Below, piece after piece: positions 18,264-27,472 of a stretch of 64,000 bases of DNA. Position numbers and translations under genes: made by a program. The notes under the pieces were generated by a model. The model was not told where the DNA came from, did no database searches, and saw only the letters and a program-made list of their open reading frames with translations. Source of the DNA: Arthrobacter sp. S39. Lineage in GTDB: Bacteria > Actinomycetota > Actinomycetes > Actinomycetales > Micrococcaceae. The stretch spans positions 30,190 to 94,189 of the forward strand of contig NZ_SIHX01000013.1 in the NCBI RefSeq assembly GCF_004320525.1. Reading direction: 5' to 3'. Every line of letters starts with the position of its first letter. The stretch's first letter is position 1.

Positions 18264-18375
18264 GCGACGAACCTCTCGAAGAAGGCGGCAGGCCCGGGCT
18301 CAGCGGGGCAGGGCCAGGAATCCAATGCCACCCTACTCTAGTGAGATTTATCGGGAACAGTGACACGATGGAGTC

Positions 18376-19164
18376 ATGACAGAAAGCAGCATCCCGCCCC
18401 GGCCTGCCGCTTTCAGCTACCCGGGCCACGGACCCAATGCCGGCACCGGCATCGCCATCTGCCACGGGTTCACCGGGAGTCCCCTAAGTGTCCTGCCCTG
18501 GGCGGAACATCTCGCGGCCCAGGGCTTCGCCGTCTCGGTGCCGCTCCTTCCAGGGCACGGGACGGACTGGCGCCAGCTGGCCCGCTCCACCTGGCCTGAT
18601 TGGCAGCGCACCTTTGAAGCCGCCTACCTTGACCTCGCCGCACGCACGGAAACCTGCTACGTGGCCGGCCTGTCCATGGGCGGGGCCATCGCGCTGCTGA
18701 CTGCATCCCGGCATTCGGTGGCGGGCGTGTCCGTGGTCAACCCCGGCCTGAGTTTCTATGACCGCCGGGTGCGGGTCATCGGCCTGCTCAAGTACTTCCA
18801 GCAGACCACGCTTCCCATCCAGGAGGACGAGTCCACGGCGGCCGTCACCGATGACGGGGACTATTCACGGACGCCCCTGGCCGCTGTCCACCAGCTCAAG
18901 AAGCTCTTCGGCGCAAGCATCCGCGGCCTGCCACGGGTCACGGCGCCGGTCCAGGTATTCAAGTCACGGACCGATGCCGTGGTTCCCCCGTCGTCGCTGG
19001 CCATGCTGAGGCGACGTTTGGGCGGGCACCTGGTGGAGGTCGTGGAGCTGCACCACAGCAGCCATGTGGCCACACTGGACGCCGACGCCCCCGAAATTTT
19101 TGCGAAATCCACCTCGTTTTTCCTTCAGCACGCCCACCGCCCCATCACGTCGGAGAGTTCATGA
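18376..19164 (+). CDS. Alpha/beta hydrolase (esterase/lipase-like), copy 1
   Basis: A 262-residue serine hydrolase resembling monoacylglycerol lipase or the Est30 carboxylesterase. Visible catalytic residues are Ser100 in GLSMGG, Asp200 in SRTDAVV and His230 in HHSSHVATLD. The oxyanion-hole segment CHGFTGSP is near residue 29. No signal peptide, so it is cytoplasmic. The start has GGAG two nt before the ATG, a short spacing. Its TGA overlaps the ATG of the next, paralogous gene. Confidence 0.88.
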   Translation: MTESSIPPRPAAFSYPGHGPNAGTGIAICHGFTGSPLSVLPWAEHLAAQGFAVSVPLLPGHGTDWRQLARSTWPDWQRTFEAAYLDLAARTETCYVAGLSMGGAIALLTASRHSVAGVSVVNPGLSFYDRRVRVIGLLKYFQQTTLPIQEDESTAAVTDDGDYSRTPLAAVHQLKKLFGASIRGLPRVTAPVQVFKSRTDAVVPPSSLAMLRRRLGGHLVEVVELHHSSHVATLDADAPEIFAKSTSFFLQHAHRPITSESS

Positions 19165-19994
19165 CAGCGCTTCCGGACCACAGCCCGTTCCACAGTGCCT
19201 TCAGCGGCGACGGACCACGCATCGGCGTGGTCCTCTCGCACGGCTTCACCGGCAGCCCGCACGGCCTGCGGGCCTGGGCCGCTTCGCTGGCCGACGCCGG
19301 ATTCGCCGTGCGTATGCCGCTCCTTCCCGGCCACGGCACCACGTGGCAGGAACTGGCGCGGACCCGCTGGACCCAGTGGCACGATGCTTTGGACGGCGCC
19401 TACCTCGAACTCGACGCCGAATGCGACCAGGTTTTCTCCGCCGGACTCAGCATGGGCGGCGCCCTGGCCCTGCGGGTCGCGGCCACCCGGCCCGTCGCAG
19501 GGGTCATCCTCGTCAACCCCGGCCTTGTCATTGACGATCCCCGCGCCCCGCTGGCGGGCATCCTCAAGCTGGTGCTCAAGAGCACGCCGGCGATCGCCAA
19601 CGACATCCTGAAAGCCGGCATGGATGAGGGCGCCTATCCCCGGACCCCGGTGGCTGCCGCCCATGAGCTCAACAAGATGTTCAAGGACACCATCCGGCTT
19701 CTCCCCCGGGTCACCGCGCCGGTACGTGTTTTCAGGTCCACCGTGGACCACGTGGTGTCCGACTCCAGCATCGTTGCCTTGCGCCGCGGCCTCACCAACG
19801 CCACGTTGCAGCTGACCAGTTTGGAGAACAGCTACCACGTGGCCACCCTGGACAACGACGCGGACCAGATCTTCGAAGGTTCAATCGAGTTCATCCGGTC
19901 GGTCATCCCGGCGACGGCGCCGGCCGGCGGGAGCAACGCCGCACCGGTCCACCAGGCGCCCGCCACGAGCCAGGAGGGCACCGCCCGTGACTAA
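19161..19994 (+). CDS. Alpha/beta hydrolase (esterase/lipase-like), copy 2
   Basis: A 277-residue paralogue of the preceding gene with the same blocks in the same order: SHGFTGSP, LPGHGTTW, GLSMGG (Ser97), Asp196 and His226 in SYHVATLD. The two differ at many positions, so the duplication is old. A Gly/Ala/Pro-rich tail of about 30 residues is unique to this copy. Start and stop overlap both neighbours (ATGA; 8 nt with the next gene), so this is a tight operon. Substrate is not known. Confidence 0.87.
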   Translation: MTALPDHSPFHSAFSGDGPRIGVVLSHGFTGSPHGLRAWAASLADAGFAVRMPLLPGHGTTWQELARTRWTQWHDALDGAYLELDAECDQVFSAGLSMGGALALRVAATRPVAGVILVNPGLVIDDPRAPLAGILKLVLKSTPAIANDILKAGMDEGAYPRTPVAAAHELNKMFKDTIRLLPRVTAPVRVFRSTVDHVVSDSSIVALRRGLTNATLQLTSLENSYHVATLDNDADQIFEGSIEFIRSVIPATAPAGGSNAAPVHQAPATSQEGTARD

Positions 19995-20592
19995 ACCCGA
20001 TTCCGGCGCCCCGGATCCGAGTGCCAACCAGGACGACGCCGTCTGGCTGGATCTGGTGGCACGCCTGGAAGGCTCCTCATCGGCCCAGGACGAAGCACTG
20101 CGGCCAGGCGGCGCCGATACCCCAAAGCCCGCCGGTGCACCGGGCTCCCCGGAAAGCCCGGCCGCCGGAACGGCAGCCGGGCGTACTACGGGCACCGGCG
20201 CCAGCTTCCGGGACTTTGATCCGCTGGGGCTGGCACCGTCCGCCCCGACCGAGCCGTCAGCTGCCGAGAGGCTGGCCGCCGCCGCGACCCCTGGGACTCC
20301 CGGGAGCACGGACGATCCCGCCCAGGGACCGCGGGACTACGGCGTGGACGACGACGACACTTTTGTTCCGGAGGAGCCGCCCAGCCTTGCCGGCACCGAC
20401 CCGCTGACCATGCTCGCGTGGCTGGGCGCCGTGGGAGGCCCGCTTGCCCTGCTGCTCTCCGTGATGTTCTGGCGGTCCGCACCGCTGCTTGCCATCCTGG
20501 GGATGGTTGCGGTGTTTATCCTGTCGGTGGTGTACCTGATCATGAAGCTGCCCCAGGAAAAGGACGAGAACGACGACGGAGCCCGCGTCTGA
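19987..20592 (+). CDS. Hypothetical membrane protein
   Basis: A 201-residue protein I do not recognise. The N-terminal 130 or so residues are disordered, rich in Ala, Pro, Gly and acidic residues. Two C-terminal hydrophobic helices (about 144-162 and 166-187) form a hairpin, followed by a charged tail. It starts with GTG at 19987, overlapping the hydrolase stop by 8 nt. Cotranscription suggests a role linked to the hydrolases or envelope lipids (inference only). Confidence 0.72.
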   Translation: MTKPDSGAPDPSANQDDAVWLDLVARLEGSSSAQDEALRPGGADTPKPAGAPGSPESPAAGTAAGRTTGTGASFRDFDPLGLAPSAPTEPSAAERLAAAATPGTPGSTDDPAQGPRDYGVDDDDTFVPEEPPSLAGTDPLTMLAWLGAVGGPLALLLSVMFWRSAPLLAILGMVAVFILSVVYLIMKLPQEKDENDDGARV

Positions 20593-20610
20593 ACTGCGGT
20601 TATGTAGCGG

Positions 20611-21702
20611 TCAGCTGCGCATCCGGCTGCTGACCCGGGACAGGTCTGCCGCGCCGATCAGTCCCGCATTGGGACCCAGTGCGGCGAGCTCGATGCCCGC
20701 CGCCGGGCGGAAGCCCCGTCCGGTCAGGTTCCTGGCGAACGCTTTCCTTGCCGGCTCCACCAACAGGTCTCCGGCCGAGCAAAGCCCGCCGCCAATGACA
20801 AACAGGCCGGGATCCAGGGCGGCTGCCAGGTTGGCCAGTCCAAGGCCCAGCCATTCCCCGACTTCCTCAAGAAGCTCGCGGGAGGCGGCGTCGCCGGCCA
20901 GGGCAAGCTCCGTGACGATCGTCCCGGTGATGACGGCAGGGTTTCCGCCGACGGCGGCAATCAGTTCCTGCGCCACGGGTGAATTCGCCTGGGCCAGGAT
21001 CCTCGCTTCCCTGCCCAGCGCGTTGCCGGAAGCATACTGCTCCCAGCAGCCGCGGTTTCCGCACTCGCACCGGTGGCCTCCGGGCATGATGATCTGGTGG
21101 CCGAACTCCCCAGCGACGCCAAACCGTCCGCGCTCAACCCGCCCGTCCAGCACCATCGCGCCGCCGATTCCGGTCCCCAGCGTGATGCATACGAGCCGAC
21201 TCTCGCCCTGCCCTGCACCAAAGCGCCATTCGGCCCAGGCCGCGGCGTCGGCGTCGTTGGTGAGCAGGACTGGCCTGCGCAGGAGGCGTTGGAGGTTTTC
21301 CCTCAGGGGCTCGTTGCGCCAGGCGAGGTGCGGGCTGAACAGGACCGTGCCGCCGTCGAGGTCCATCCAGCCGGCCGCGCCGATGCCCACAGACCAGATG
21401 CGGTGCCCCGCTCCAAGTTCTTCAACGAGCTCAACAATGACCCGCTCCACAGCCCTTGGATCACTGCCGGGAGTTGAGCGCCGCGCTTCGCTGAGGATCC
21501 TGCCGTCGGCATCCACTACCCCGGCGGCAACTTTGGTCCCGCCAATATCTATGCCGATGGCGAGTCCTTTCCGGCCCAGCCGGAGGTGCTCACGGAAAGT
21601 TGCCCCCTGCCCGGTCCGGGCCGCGATGGCGGGTGGCCGCCGCTTCCAGGGCGCCGGGCGTCTGTTGGGGCCGGCCTGTACGCCGGGGGGCGGTTCATAC
21701 AT
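20611..21702 (-). CDS. ROK-family glucokinase
   Basis: Sugar kinase, most likely glucose to glucose-6-phosphate. The ATP-binding DIGGTKV lies near residue 52. The active-site block EFGHQIIMPGG is followed by the ROK zinc motif CECGNRGCWEQ. An N-terminal extension of about 45 basic, Pro-rich residues precedes the kinase fold. I placed the start at 21702 (363 aa), with GGGGA upstream; the frame stays open further upstream without a good site. It is divergent from the acyl-CoA ligase. Confidence 0.88.
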   Translation of the reverse strand: MYEPPPGVQAGPNRRPAPWKRRPPAIAARTGQGATFREHLRLGRKGLAIGIDIGGTKVAAGVVDADGRILSEARRSTPGSDPRAVERVIVELVEELGAGHRIWSVGIGAAGWMDLDGGTVLFSPHLAWRNEPLRENLQRLLRRPVLLTNDADAAAWAEWRFGAGQGESRLVCITLGTGIGGAMVLDGRVERGRFGVAGEFGHQIIMPGGHRCECGNRGCWEQYASGNALGREARILAQANSPVAQELIAAVGGNPAVITGTIVTELALAGDAASRELLEEVGEWLGLGLANLAAALDPGLFVIGGGLCSAGDLLVEPARKAFARNLTGRGFRPAAGIELAALGPNAGLIGAADLSRVSSRMRS

Positions 21703-21770
21703 AGTTCCCCATTCTAGGCCGACGGATGCCGCCTCCCGGCAAGCCAGGACGGCCCCTTGACCGGCCCGCA

Positions 21771-21799
21771 TTGACGCATAAGTTACTCGCCAGTAGGTT
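21771..21799 (+). promoter_or_regulatory. Acyl-CoA ligase promoter with overlapping palindrome
   Basis: -35 TTGACG (21771-21776), a 17-nt spacer and -10 TAGGTT (21794-21799). The palindrome TTACTCGCCAGTAG (21783-21796) covers the spacer and -10. This TTACT-N4-AGTA form resembles TetR-type operators at fatty-acid genes. About 78 nt separate the -10 from the start codon. Confidence 0.5.
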
Positions 21800-21877
21800 T
21801 GTTACTGCACTGCCGGGTACAGGCGTACTAGTGTTAGACATACCCTGTCCGGGCCTACGGATATCAAAGGAGCTATA

Positions 21878-23689
21878 GTGCGCGAATTCAGCGTTCCGCC
21901 GCTGGTTGTTGTCCCACCTGAAACCAACATCACTGACCTGGTGCTGCGGCAGGCTGCCAAGCCCAGCAACCCTGCCCTGTTCTCCCGGCTCGACTCCGCG
22001 GGAGCCTGGCAGGACGTATCCGCCACCGACTTCCTGGCCGATGTCCAGGCACTGGCCAAAGGCCTGATCGCCAGTGGCGTCAACGCCGGAGACAGGGTGG
22101 GAATCATGTCCCGCACCCGGTACGAGTGGGCTTTGGTGGACTTCGCCATCTGGTTCGCCGGCGCCGTGTCGGTGCCGATCTATGAAACCTCGTCCCCGTC
22201 CCAGGTTGCCTGGAACCTCGGCGACTCGGGAGCGGTGGCCGCGTTCGGCGAAGCCGCCCACCACGAGGACATCATTCGCCAGGCAGCCACTTCCGAAGGC
22301 CTGACTGCCTTGCAGCACGTTTGGCAGCTCGAGGGCCGCGGCCTGGACGCTGTCCGTGAAGCCGGACGGGATATCAGCGACGCCGACCTCGAGGCGCGCC
22401 GCAGTGCCGCCAACCTGGCCGACATTGCCACCATTATCTACACCTCCGGAACCACCGGGCGCCCCAAGGGCTGCGAACTCACCCACGGCAACTTTGTTGA
22501 GCTCTCCGACAACGCCCTGGCCATCATCGGCGAGATCGTGCATGAGAACGCCAAGACCATCATGTTCCTGCCGCTGGCGCACGTGTTCGCGCGCTTCATC
22601 TCCGTCCTGGCCATGGCCGCCGGAACCACCGTGGCGCACACCCCGGACATCAAGAACCTGCTGGCTGACCTGCAGAGCTACGAGCCCACATTCATCCTGG
22701 CCGTTCCACGCGTCTTCGAGAAGGTCTACAACTCCGCCCTGACCAAGGCAGAGGACGGCGGCAAGGGAGCAATCTTCCACAAAGCAGCCGACACCGCCAT
22801 CGCTTTCTCCAAGGCCCGGCAGGAAGGGCACGTTGGCCTCGGCCTAAAGCTCCGTCATGCACTGTTCGACAAGCTGGTCTACGGCAAGCTGCGTGCCGCC
22901 ATGGGCGGGCACGTTGCCCACGCCGTGTCCGGCGGCGGGCCGCTGGGAGAGCGCCTGGGCCACTTCTTCCAGGGCATTGGCCTGCAAGTGCTCGAGGGCT
23001 ACGGCCTCACCGAGACCACCGCCCCGATTTCCGTAAACACGCCTGCCCTGATCAAGATCGGTTCCGTGGGCAAGCCCCTGCCGGGCAACTCGGTCAAGAT
23101 TGCCGACGACGGCGAGATCCTCGCCAAGGGCGTCTGCGTGATGAACGGCTACTACAAACGCGAGGACCTGACCAGCGAGACGTTCGCCGACGGCTGGTTC
23201 AGGACCGGCGACATCGGACGCCTCGATGAGAGCGGCTTCGTCTGGATCACCGGACGCAAGAAGGAGATCATCGTCACCGCCGGCGGCAAGAACGTGATCC
23301 CTGCCCTCCTGGAGGACCAGATCCGCGCCGACGCGCTGGTTTCCCAGGTCCTGGTAGTTGGCGACAACAGGCCCTTCATCGGCGCGTTGGTCACCCTGGA
23401 CCAGGAAGCACTTCCCGGCTGGCTGCAGCGCCATGGCCTGCCGAACACCACCACCCTCGACGAGGCGGTGGAGAATCCGGTGGTGAAGGCCGCGGTCCAG
23501 GACCTCATCACCCACGCGAACAATTCGGTGTCCCAGGCTGAGGCCATCAAGTCCTTCCGGATCGTGGCCGCAGACTTCACCGAGGCGTCAGGCCACCTGA
23601 CGCCTTCAATGAAGGTCAAGCGTGGCCAGGTCATGAAGGACTTCGAAACCGTCATCGAAGAGATGTACGGCGCGCCCCGGGAGTCTTGA
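21878..23689 (+). CDS. Long-chain fatty-acid--CoA ligase (AMP-forming)
   Basis: Activates fatty acids to acyl-CoA through an acyl-adenylate. 603 aa, normal length. The P-loop IIYTSGTTGRPKG (about 187-199) and the adenylation motif GYGLTET are present, with GWFRTGDIG and the C-terminal GRKKEIIVTAGGKNV hinge. It resembles mycobacterial FadD15 and lies near pknL-region genes as FadD15 does. It starts with GTG at 21878 behind AAAGGAGC. Chain-length specificity cannot be inferred. Confidence 0.93.
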   Translation: MREFSVPPLVVVPPETNITDLVLRQAAKPSNPALFSRLDSAGAWQDVSATDFLADVQALAKGLIASGVNAGDRVGIMSRTRYEWALVDFAIWFAGAVSVPIYETSSPSQVAWNLGDSGAVAAFGEAAHHEDIIRQAATSEGLTALQHVWQLEGRGLDAVREAGRDISDADLEARRSAANLADIATIIYTSGTTGRPKGCELTHGNFVELSDNALAIIGEIVHENAKTIMFLPLAHVFARFISVLAMAAGTTVAHTPDIKNLLADLQSYEPTFILAVPRVFEKVYNSALTKAEDGGKGAIFHKAADTAIAFSKARQEGHVGLGLKLRHALFDKLVYGKLRAAMGGHVAHAVSGGGPLGERLGHFFQGIGLQVLEGYGLTETTAPISVNTPALIKIGSVGKPLPGNSVKIADDGEILAKGVCVMNGYYKREDLTSETFADGWFRTGDIGRLDESGFVWITGRKKEIIVTAGGKNVIPALLEDQIRADALVSQVLVVGDNRPFIGALVTLDQEALPGWLQRHGLPNTTTLDEAVENPVVKAAVQDLITHANNSVSQAEAIKSFRIVAADFTEASGHLTPSMKVKRGQVMKDFETVIEEMYGAPRES

Positions 23690-23699
23690 GCAAAAAAAC

Positions 23700-23760
23700 A
23701 ACGCGGGGTCACTCCTCGCCCGATAAACAGTGTTTATTGGGTAAGGAGTGACCCCGCGTT
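23700..23760. terminator. Long bidirectional terminator hairpin between the acyl-CoA ligase and pyc
   Basis: Arms of 17 bp match perfectly: AACGCGGGGTCACTCCT (23700-23716) and its complement (23744-23760). An inner hairpin CCCGATAAACA / TGTTTATTGGG occupies the loop. A-rich and T-rich flanks give U-tracts both ways. Confidence 0.9.
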
Positions 23761-23772
23761 GCGTTTAAGGGG

Positions 23773-26700
23773 TTACTCCACAACCAGGAGCAGGTCCCCG
23801 CCCTGCACCTGTTCAACCGTTGAGATGGCGAGGCGGGTAACCTTGCCGCCCACCGGCGTCGTAATGGACGCTTCCATCTTCATCGCTTCAATGGTGGCCA
23901 CCGTGTCACCGGCGCTCACGGTGTCGCCTGCCTTGACCGTGACGGTGACGGCACCGGCGAACGGCGCGGCGACGTGGCCCTGCTGGGCCGGGTCCGCCTT
24001 CTCGGCAGCTTTGACGTTGCTCACCACGGAACGGTCGCGGACGACGACGGGCCGGGACTGCCCGTTCAGCGTGCACATGACGGTGCGCATGCCCTTCTCA
24101 TCCGGCTCCGAGACGGCCTCCAGCGAGGCGATCAGGCGGACGCCCTTTTCCAGCTGGATCTCGTGCTCCTGCCCGCGCTGCAGGCCGTACAGGTAATCCC
24201 TGGTGTCGAGCACGGAGATGTTGCCGTAGGTTTCCACGCTCTTGAGGTAGTCCTTGGTGGGGCCGTCGAAGAGCAGGCGGTTCAGCGTACCCTGGCGGGT
24301 CTTGGAATCGCCCTGGAGCGCGGCACTGTCCTCGGGGCTGAGCTCAACGTCGCGGACCTTGATGCTGCGGCCCTGGAGTGCCTTGGTCCGGAACGGTTCC
24401 GGCCAGCCTCCCGGCGGGTCACCGAGCTCGCCGGACAGGAAGCCGATGACGGAGTCGGGGATGTCGTAGTTCTGCGGGTTCTCGTTGAAGTCCGCAGGGT
24501 CGGCGTTCAGGCCTACGAGGTGCAGCGCGAGGTCGCCCACCACCTTCGAAGACGGAGTGACCTTCACCAGGCGGCCCAGGATGCGGTCCGCCGCTGTGTA
24601 CATGTCCTCGATGGCTTCGAAGCGCTCCCCCAGGCCCAGGGCCATGGCCTGCTGGCGGAGGTTGGACAGCTGCCCGCCCGGGATTTCGTGCTGGTAGACG
24701 CGGCCTGTGGGGCCCGGCAGGCCCGACTCAAACGGCGCGTAGACACGCCGCACGGCCTCCCAGTAGGGCTCCAGGGAGCTGACTGCCGCCAGGCTGAGCC
24801 CGGTGTCACGCGGTGTGTGCGCCAGTGCCGCCACCAGGGCCGAAGCGGACGGCTGGCTGGTGGTTCCGGCCAGCGAGGCGGACGCCACGTCCACCGCGTC
24901 CACGCCGGCGTCGACGGCTGCCAGGAGGGTGGCCAGCTGGCCGCCGGCGGTGTCGTGGGTGTGGAGGTGGACCGGAAGGTCGAACCTCTCACGGAGCGCG
25001 GCCACGAGCTTCGCGGCGGCGGCGGGACGGAGCAGCCCTGCCATGTCCTTGATGGCCAGGATGTGCGCGCCGGCATCCACGATCCGCTGGGCGAGCTCGA
25101 GGTAGTAGTCCAGCGTGTAGAGCTTCTCGTCCGGGTCCAGCAGGTCACCGGTGTAGCACAGGGCCACTTCGGCGACTGCCGTGCCGGTGGCGCGGACTGC
25201 ACGGATGGCGGGCGCCATCTGGTTGACATCGTTCAGGGCGTCGAAGATCCGGAAGATGTCGATGCCGGTGGCGGCTGCCTCGTTGACGAAGGCAACCGTG
25301 ACCTCTTCGGGGTACGGGGTGTACCCGACGGTGTTGCGGCCACGGAGCAGCATCTGGAGGCAGACGTTGGGCAGGGCCTTCCGCAGTGCGGCAAGACGGT
25401 CCCACGGGTCTTCGCCAAGGAAGCGCAGGGCCACATCGTACGTGGCGCCGCCCCAGGCCTCGACGGAGAGCAGCTCAGGCACCAGGGCGGTGACGGCAGG
25501 GCCGGCGGCCACGAGGTCGCGGGTCCGGACCCGGGTGGCGAGCAGGGACTGGTGGGCGTCGCGGAACGTGGTGTCTGTGACGGCCACAGCGGTCTGCTCA
25601 CGCAGCGCCTTGGCGAAGCCCTCCGGGCCCAGCTCCTGGAGCCGCTGGCGGGACCCCTTCACGGGCTGGATGCCTGCGACGGACGGAAGCTTGGATGCGG
25701 GATTGGAGTGGACGGTGAGTTCGCCGTTGGGCTTGTTCACCGTGACCTCGGCCAGCCAGGTGAGCAGCTTGGTGCCGCGGTCCGCGGAGACCCGGGCCTT
25801 CAACAGCTGGGGCCGCTCGTCGATGAAGTTCGTTGCGACGTTGCCGGCAATGAAGTCGGCGTCGTCCAGCACGGCCTGCAGAAAGGAGATGTTCGTGGAA
25901 ACGCCACGGATGCGGAATTCCGCGAGGGCCCGGCGGGCGCGGGCCACCGCGGCCGGGTAGTCGCGGCCACGGCAGCTCAGCTTCACCAGCATGGAGTCGA
26001 AGTGCGGGCTGATTTCGGCACCCGAGTACACGGTACCGCCGTCGAGCCGTACTCCCGCGCCGCCGGCGGAGCGGTAACCGGTGATCTTTCCGACGTCGGG
26101 CCGGAACCCGTTGGCAGGGTCCTCGGTGGTGATACGGCACTGCAGGGCTGCGCCCTTGAGCTGGACGGTTTCCTGGGAGAGACCCAGGTCCGCGAGGGTT
26201 TCGCCGGACGCGATCCGCAGCTGCGCCTGCACCAGGTCCACATCCGTCACTTCCTCGGTGACGGTGTGCTCGACCTGGATGCGGGGGTTCATTTCGATGA
26301 AGACGTGCTGCCCGGCGCGTTCGCCGACGGTGTCCACCAGGAACTCGACGGTTCCGGCGTTGACGTAGTTCAGCGCCTTGGCGAACTTGACCGCGTCACG
26401 GTAGAGGGCCTGGCGGATCCCCTCGTCAAGGTTGGGGGCCGGTGCAATCTCGATGACCTTCTGGTGGCGCCGCTGGATGGAACAGTCGCGCTCGAAGAGG
26501 TGCATGACGTTGCCTTCGGCATCAGCGAGGATCTGGACCTCGATGTGCCGCGGCCGGAGCACAGCCTGCTCCAGGAACATGGTGGGATCACCGAACGCCG
26601 CATCCGCTTCGCGCATGGCGGACTGCAGGGCTTCCGGAAGGGCCTCGCGGGTGTCCACGCGGCGCATGCCGCGCCCGCCGCCGCCGGCGACAGCCTTGGC

Positions 26701-27168
26701 GAAGATGGGGAACCCGATCTCGTCGGCCGCGGCAATGAGCTCATCAAGGTCCTTCGACGGCTGGCTGGACTTCAGCACCGGGACGCCGGCCTTCCGCGCA
26801 GCTTCCAGCGCGGCAACCTTGTTGCCGGCGAGTTCCAGCACCTCAGCCGGCGGACCAACAAACGTGATCCCGGCTTCCTTCGCGGCGCGGGCGAGGTCCG
26901 GGTTCTCGGACAGGAATCCGTAGCCGGGGTAGATGGCGTCGGCACCGGACTCCTTGGCCACCCGGACCACTTCGGCCACGTCAAGGTATGCCCTGACGGG
27001 ATGGCCTTCCTCTCCGATCAGATAAGCCTCATCGGCCTTCTGGCGGTGAATCGAGTTACGGTCCTCGTTCGGGAACACAGCAACGGTCTTGGCGCCCAGC
27101 TCGTAGCCGGCGCGGAATGCCCTGATCGCGATTTCGCCGCGGTTGGCCACCAGAATCTTGGAAAACAT
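23773..27168 (-). CDS. pyc: Pyruvate carboxylase
   Basis: Anaplerotic enzyme converting pyruvate, bicarbonate and ATP to oxaloacetate. All domains sit on one 1131-aa chain. The biotin carboxylase part (about 1-450) includes GGGGRGMRRV and FIEMNPRIQVEHTVTEE. The carboxyltransferase (about 540-810) starts with TDTTFRDAHQSLLATR. A conserved PYC domain follows, then the biotinyl domain with the biotinylated Lys1097 in EAMKMEA. ATG start at 27168. It complements the DctA and methylcitrate genes elsewhere in the window by filling the C4 pool. Confidence 0.97.
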   Translation of the reverse strand: MFSKILVANRGEIAIRAFRAGYELGAKTVAVFPNEDRNSIHRQKADEAYLIGEEGHPVRAYLDVAEVVRVAKESGADAIYPGYGFLSENPDLARAAKEAGITFVGPPAEVLELAGNKVAALEAARKAGVPVLKSSQPSKDLDELIAAADEIGFPIFAKAVAGGGGRGMRRVDTREALPEALQSAMREADAAFGDPTMFLEQAVLRPRHIEVQILADAEGNVMHLFERDCSIQRRHQKVIEIAPAPNLDEGIRQALYRDAVKFAKALNYVNAGTVEFLVDTVGERAGQHVFIEMNPRIQVEHTVTEEVTDVDLVQAQLRIASGETLADLGLSQETVQLKGAALQCRITTEDPANGFRPDVGKITGYRSAGGAGVRLDGGTVYSGAEISPHFDSMLVKLSCRGRDYPAAVARARRALAEFRIRGVSTNISFLQAVLDDADFIAGNVATNFIDERPQLLKARVSADRGTKLLTWLAEVTVNKPNGELTVHSNPASKLPSVAGIQPVKGSRQRLQELGPEGFAKALREQTAVAVTDTTFRDAHQSLLATRVRTRDLVAAGPAVTALVPELLSVEAWGGATYDVALRFLGEDPWDRLAALRKALPNVCLQMLLRGRNTVGYTPYPEEVTVAFVNEAAATGIDIFRIFDALNDVNQMAPAIRAVRATGTAVAEVALCYTGDLLDPDEKLYTLDYYLELAQRIVDAGAHILAIKDMAGLLRPAAAAKLVAALRERFDLPVHLHTHDTAGGQLATLLAAVDAGVDAVDVASASLAGTTSQPSASALVAALAHTPRDTGLSLAAVSSLEPYWEAVRRVYAPFESGLPGPTGRVYQHEIPGGQLSNLRQQAMALGLGERFEAIEDMYTAADRILGRLVKVTPSSKVVGDLALHLVGLNADPADFNENPQNYDIPDSVIGFLSGELGDPPGGWPEPFRTKALQGRSIKVRDVELSPEDSAALQGDSKTRQGTLNRLLFDGPTKDYLKSVETYGNISVLDTRDYLYGLQRGQEHEIQLEKGVRLIASLEAVSEPDEKGMRTVMCTLNGQSRPVVVRDRSVVSNVKAAEKADPAQQGHVAAPFAGAVTVTVKAGDTVSAGDTVATIEAMKMEASITTPVGGKVTRLAISTVEQVQGGDLLLVVE

Positions 27169-27472
27169 ACTTCTCCTGCATCATTGCGGGTGTATCGGTA
27201 AGTGGTCACAGTGTCTAAGACCCGCGCTTAGAAATACAAATCATTGTGGCCACCGTCACAGAAGTTGCCGTCATGTCCGCGACGCTTTGACCGGGACCGC
27301 CGGAACCAGCTGTTGCCATCACGCCGAGGTGCCATGCCGACGCCCGATAAAGCAGGAATCGCCGGCGCATCAACATATGATGAGTAGGGCGGCAGGAGCC
27401 GCCCGGCTTCGGCACTGCCGGAGCAAACATTACCCCCAACACGGCAGCCGGCGTTAGGTTTTGGTCTCTCAA
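27169..27472. other. Intergenic region between pyc and the orphan parA-like gene
   Basis: A 304-nt divergent gap. It contains a CRP-like sequence (27245-27260) and presumably promoters for both neighbours, but I see no convincing -35/-10 pair and no small gene. Confidence 0.5.
27245..27260. promoter_or_regulatory. CRP/GlxR-like half-conserved site upstream of pyc
   Basis: TGTGGCCACCGTCACA matches TGTGA-N6-TCACA with one mismatch (G for A at position 5). It lies 77 nt before the pyc start. Confidence 0.35.

Noticed and set aside
23974..27201. A 1075-residue plus-strand frame opposite pyc
   Set aside because: Typical antisense open frame of a GC-rich gene; the translation is Gly/Val/His-rich with no family match, whereas pyc is unmistakable.
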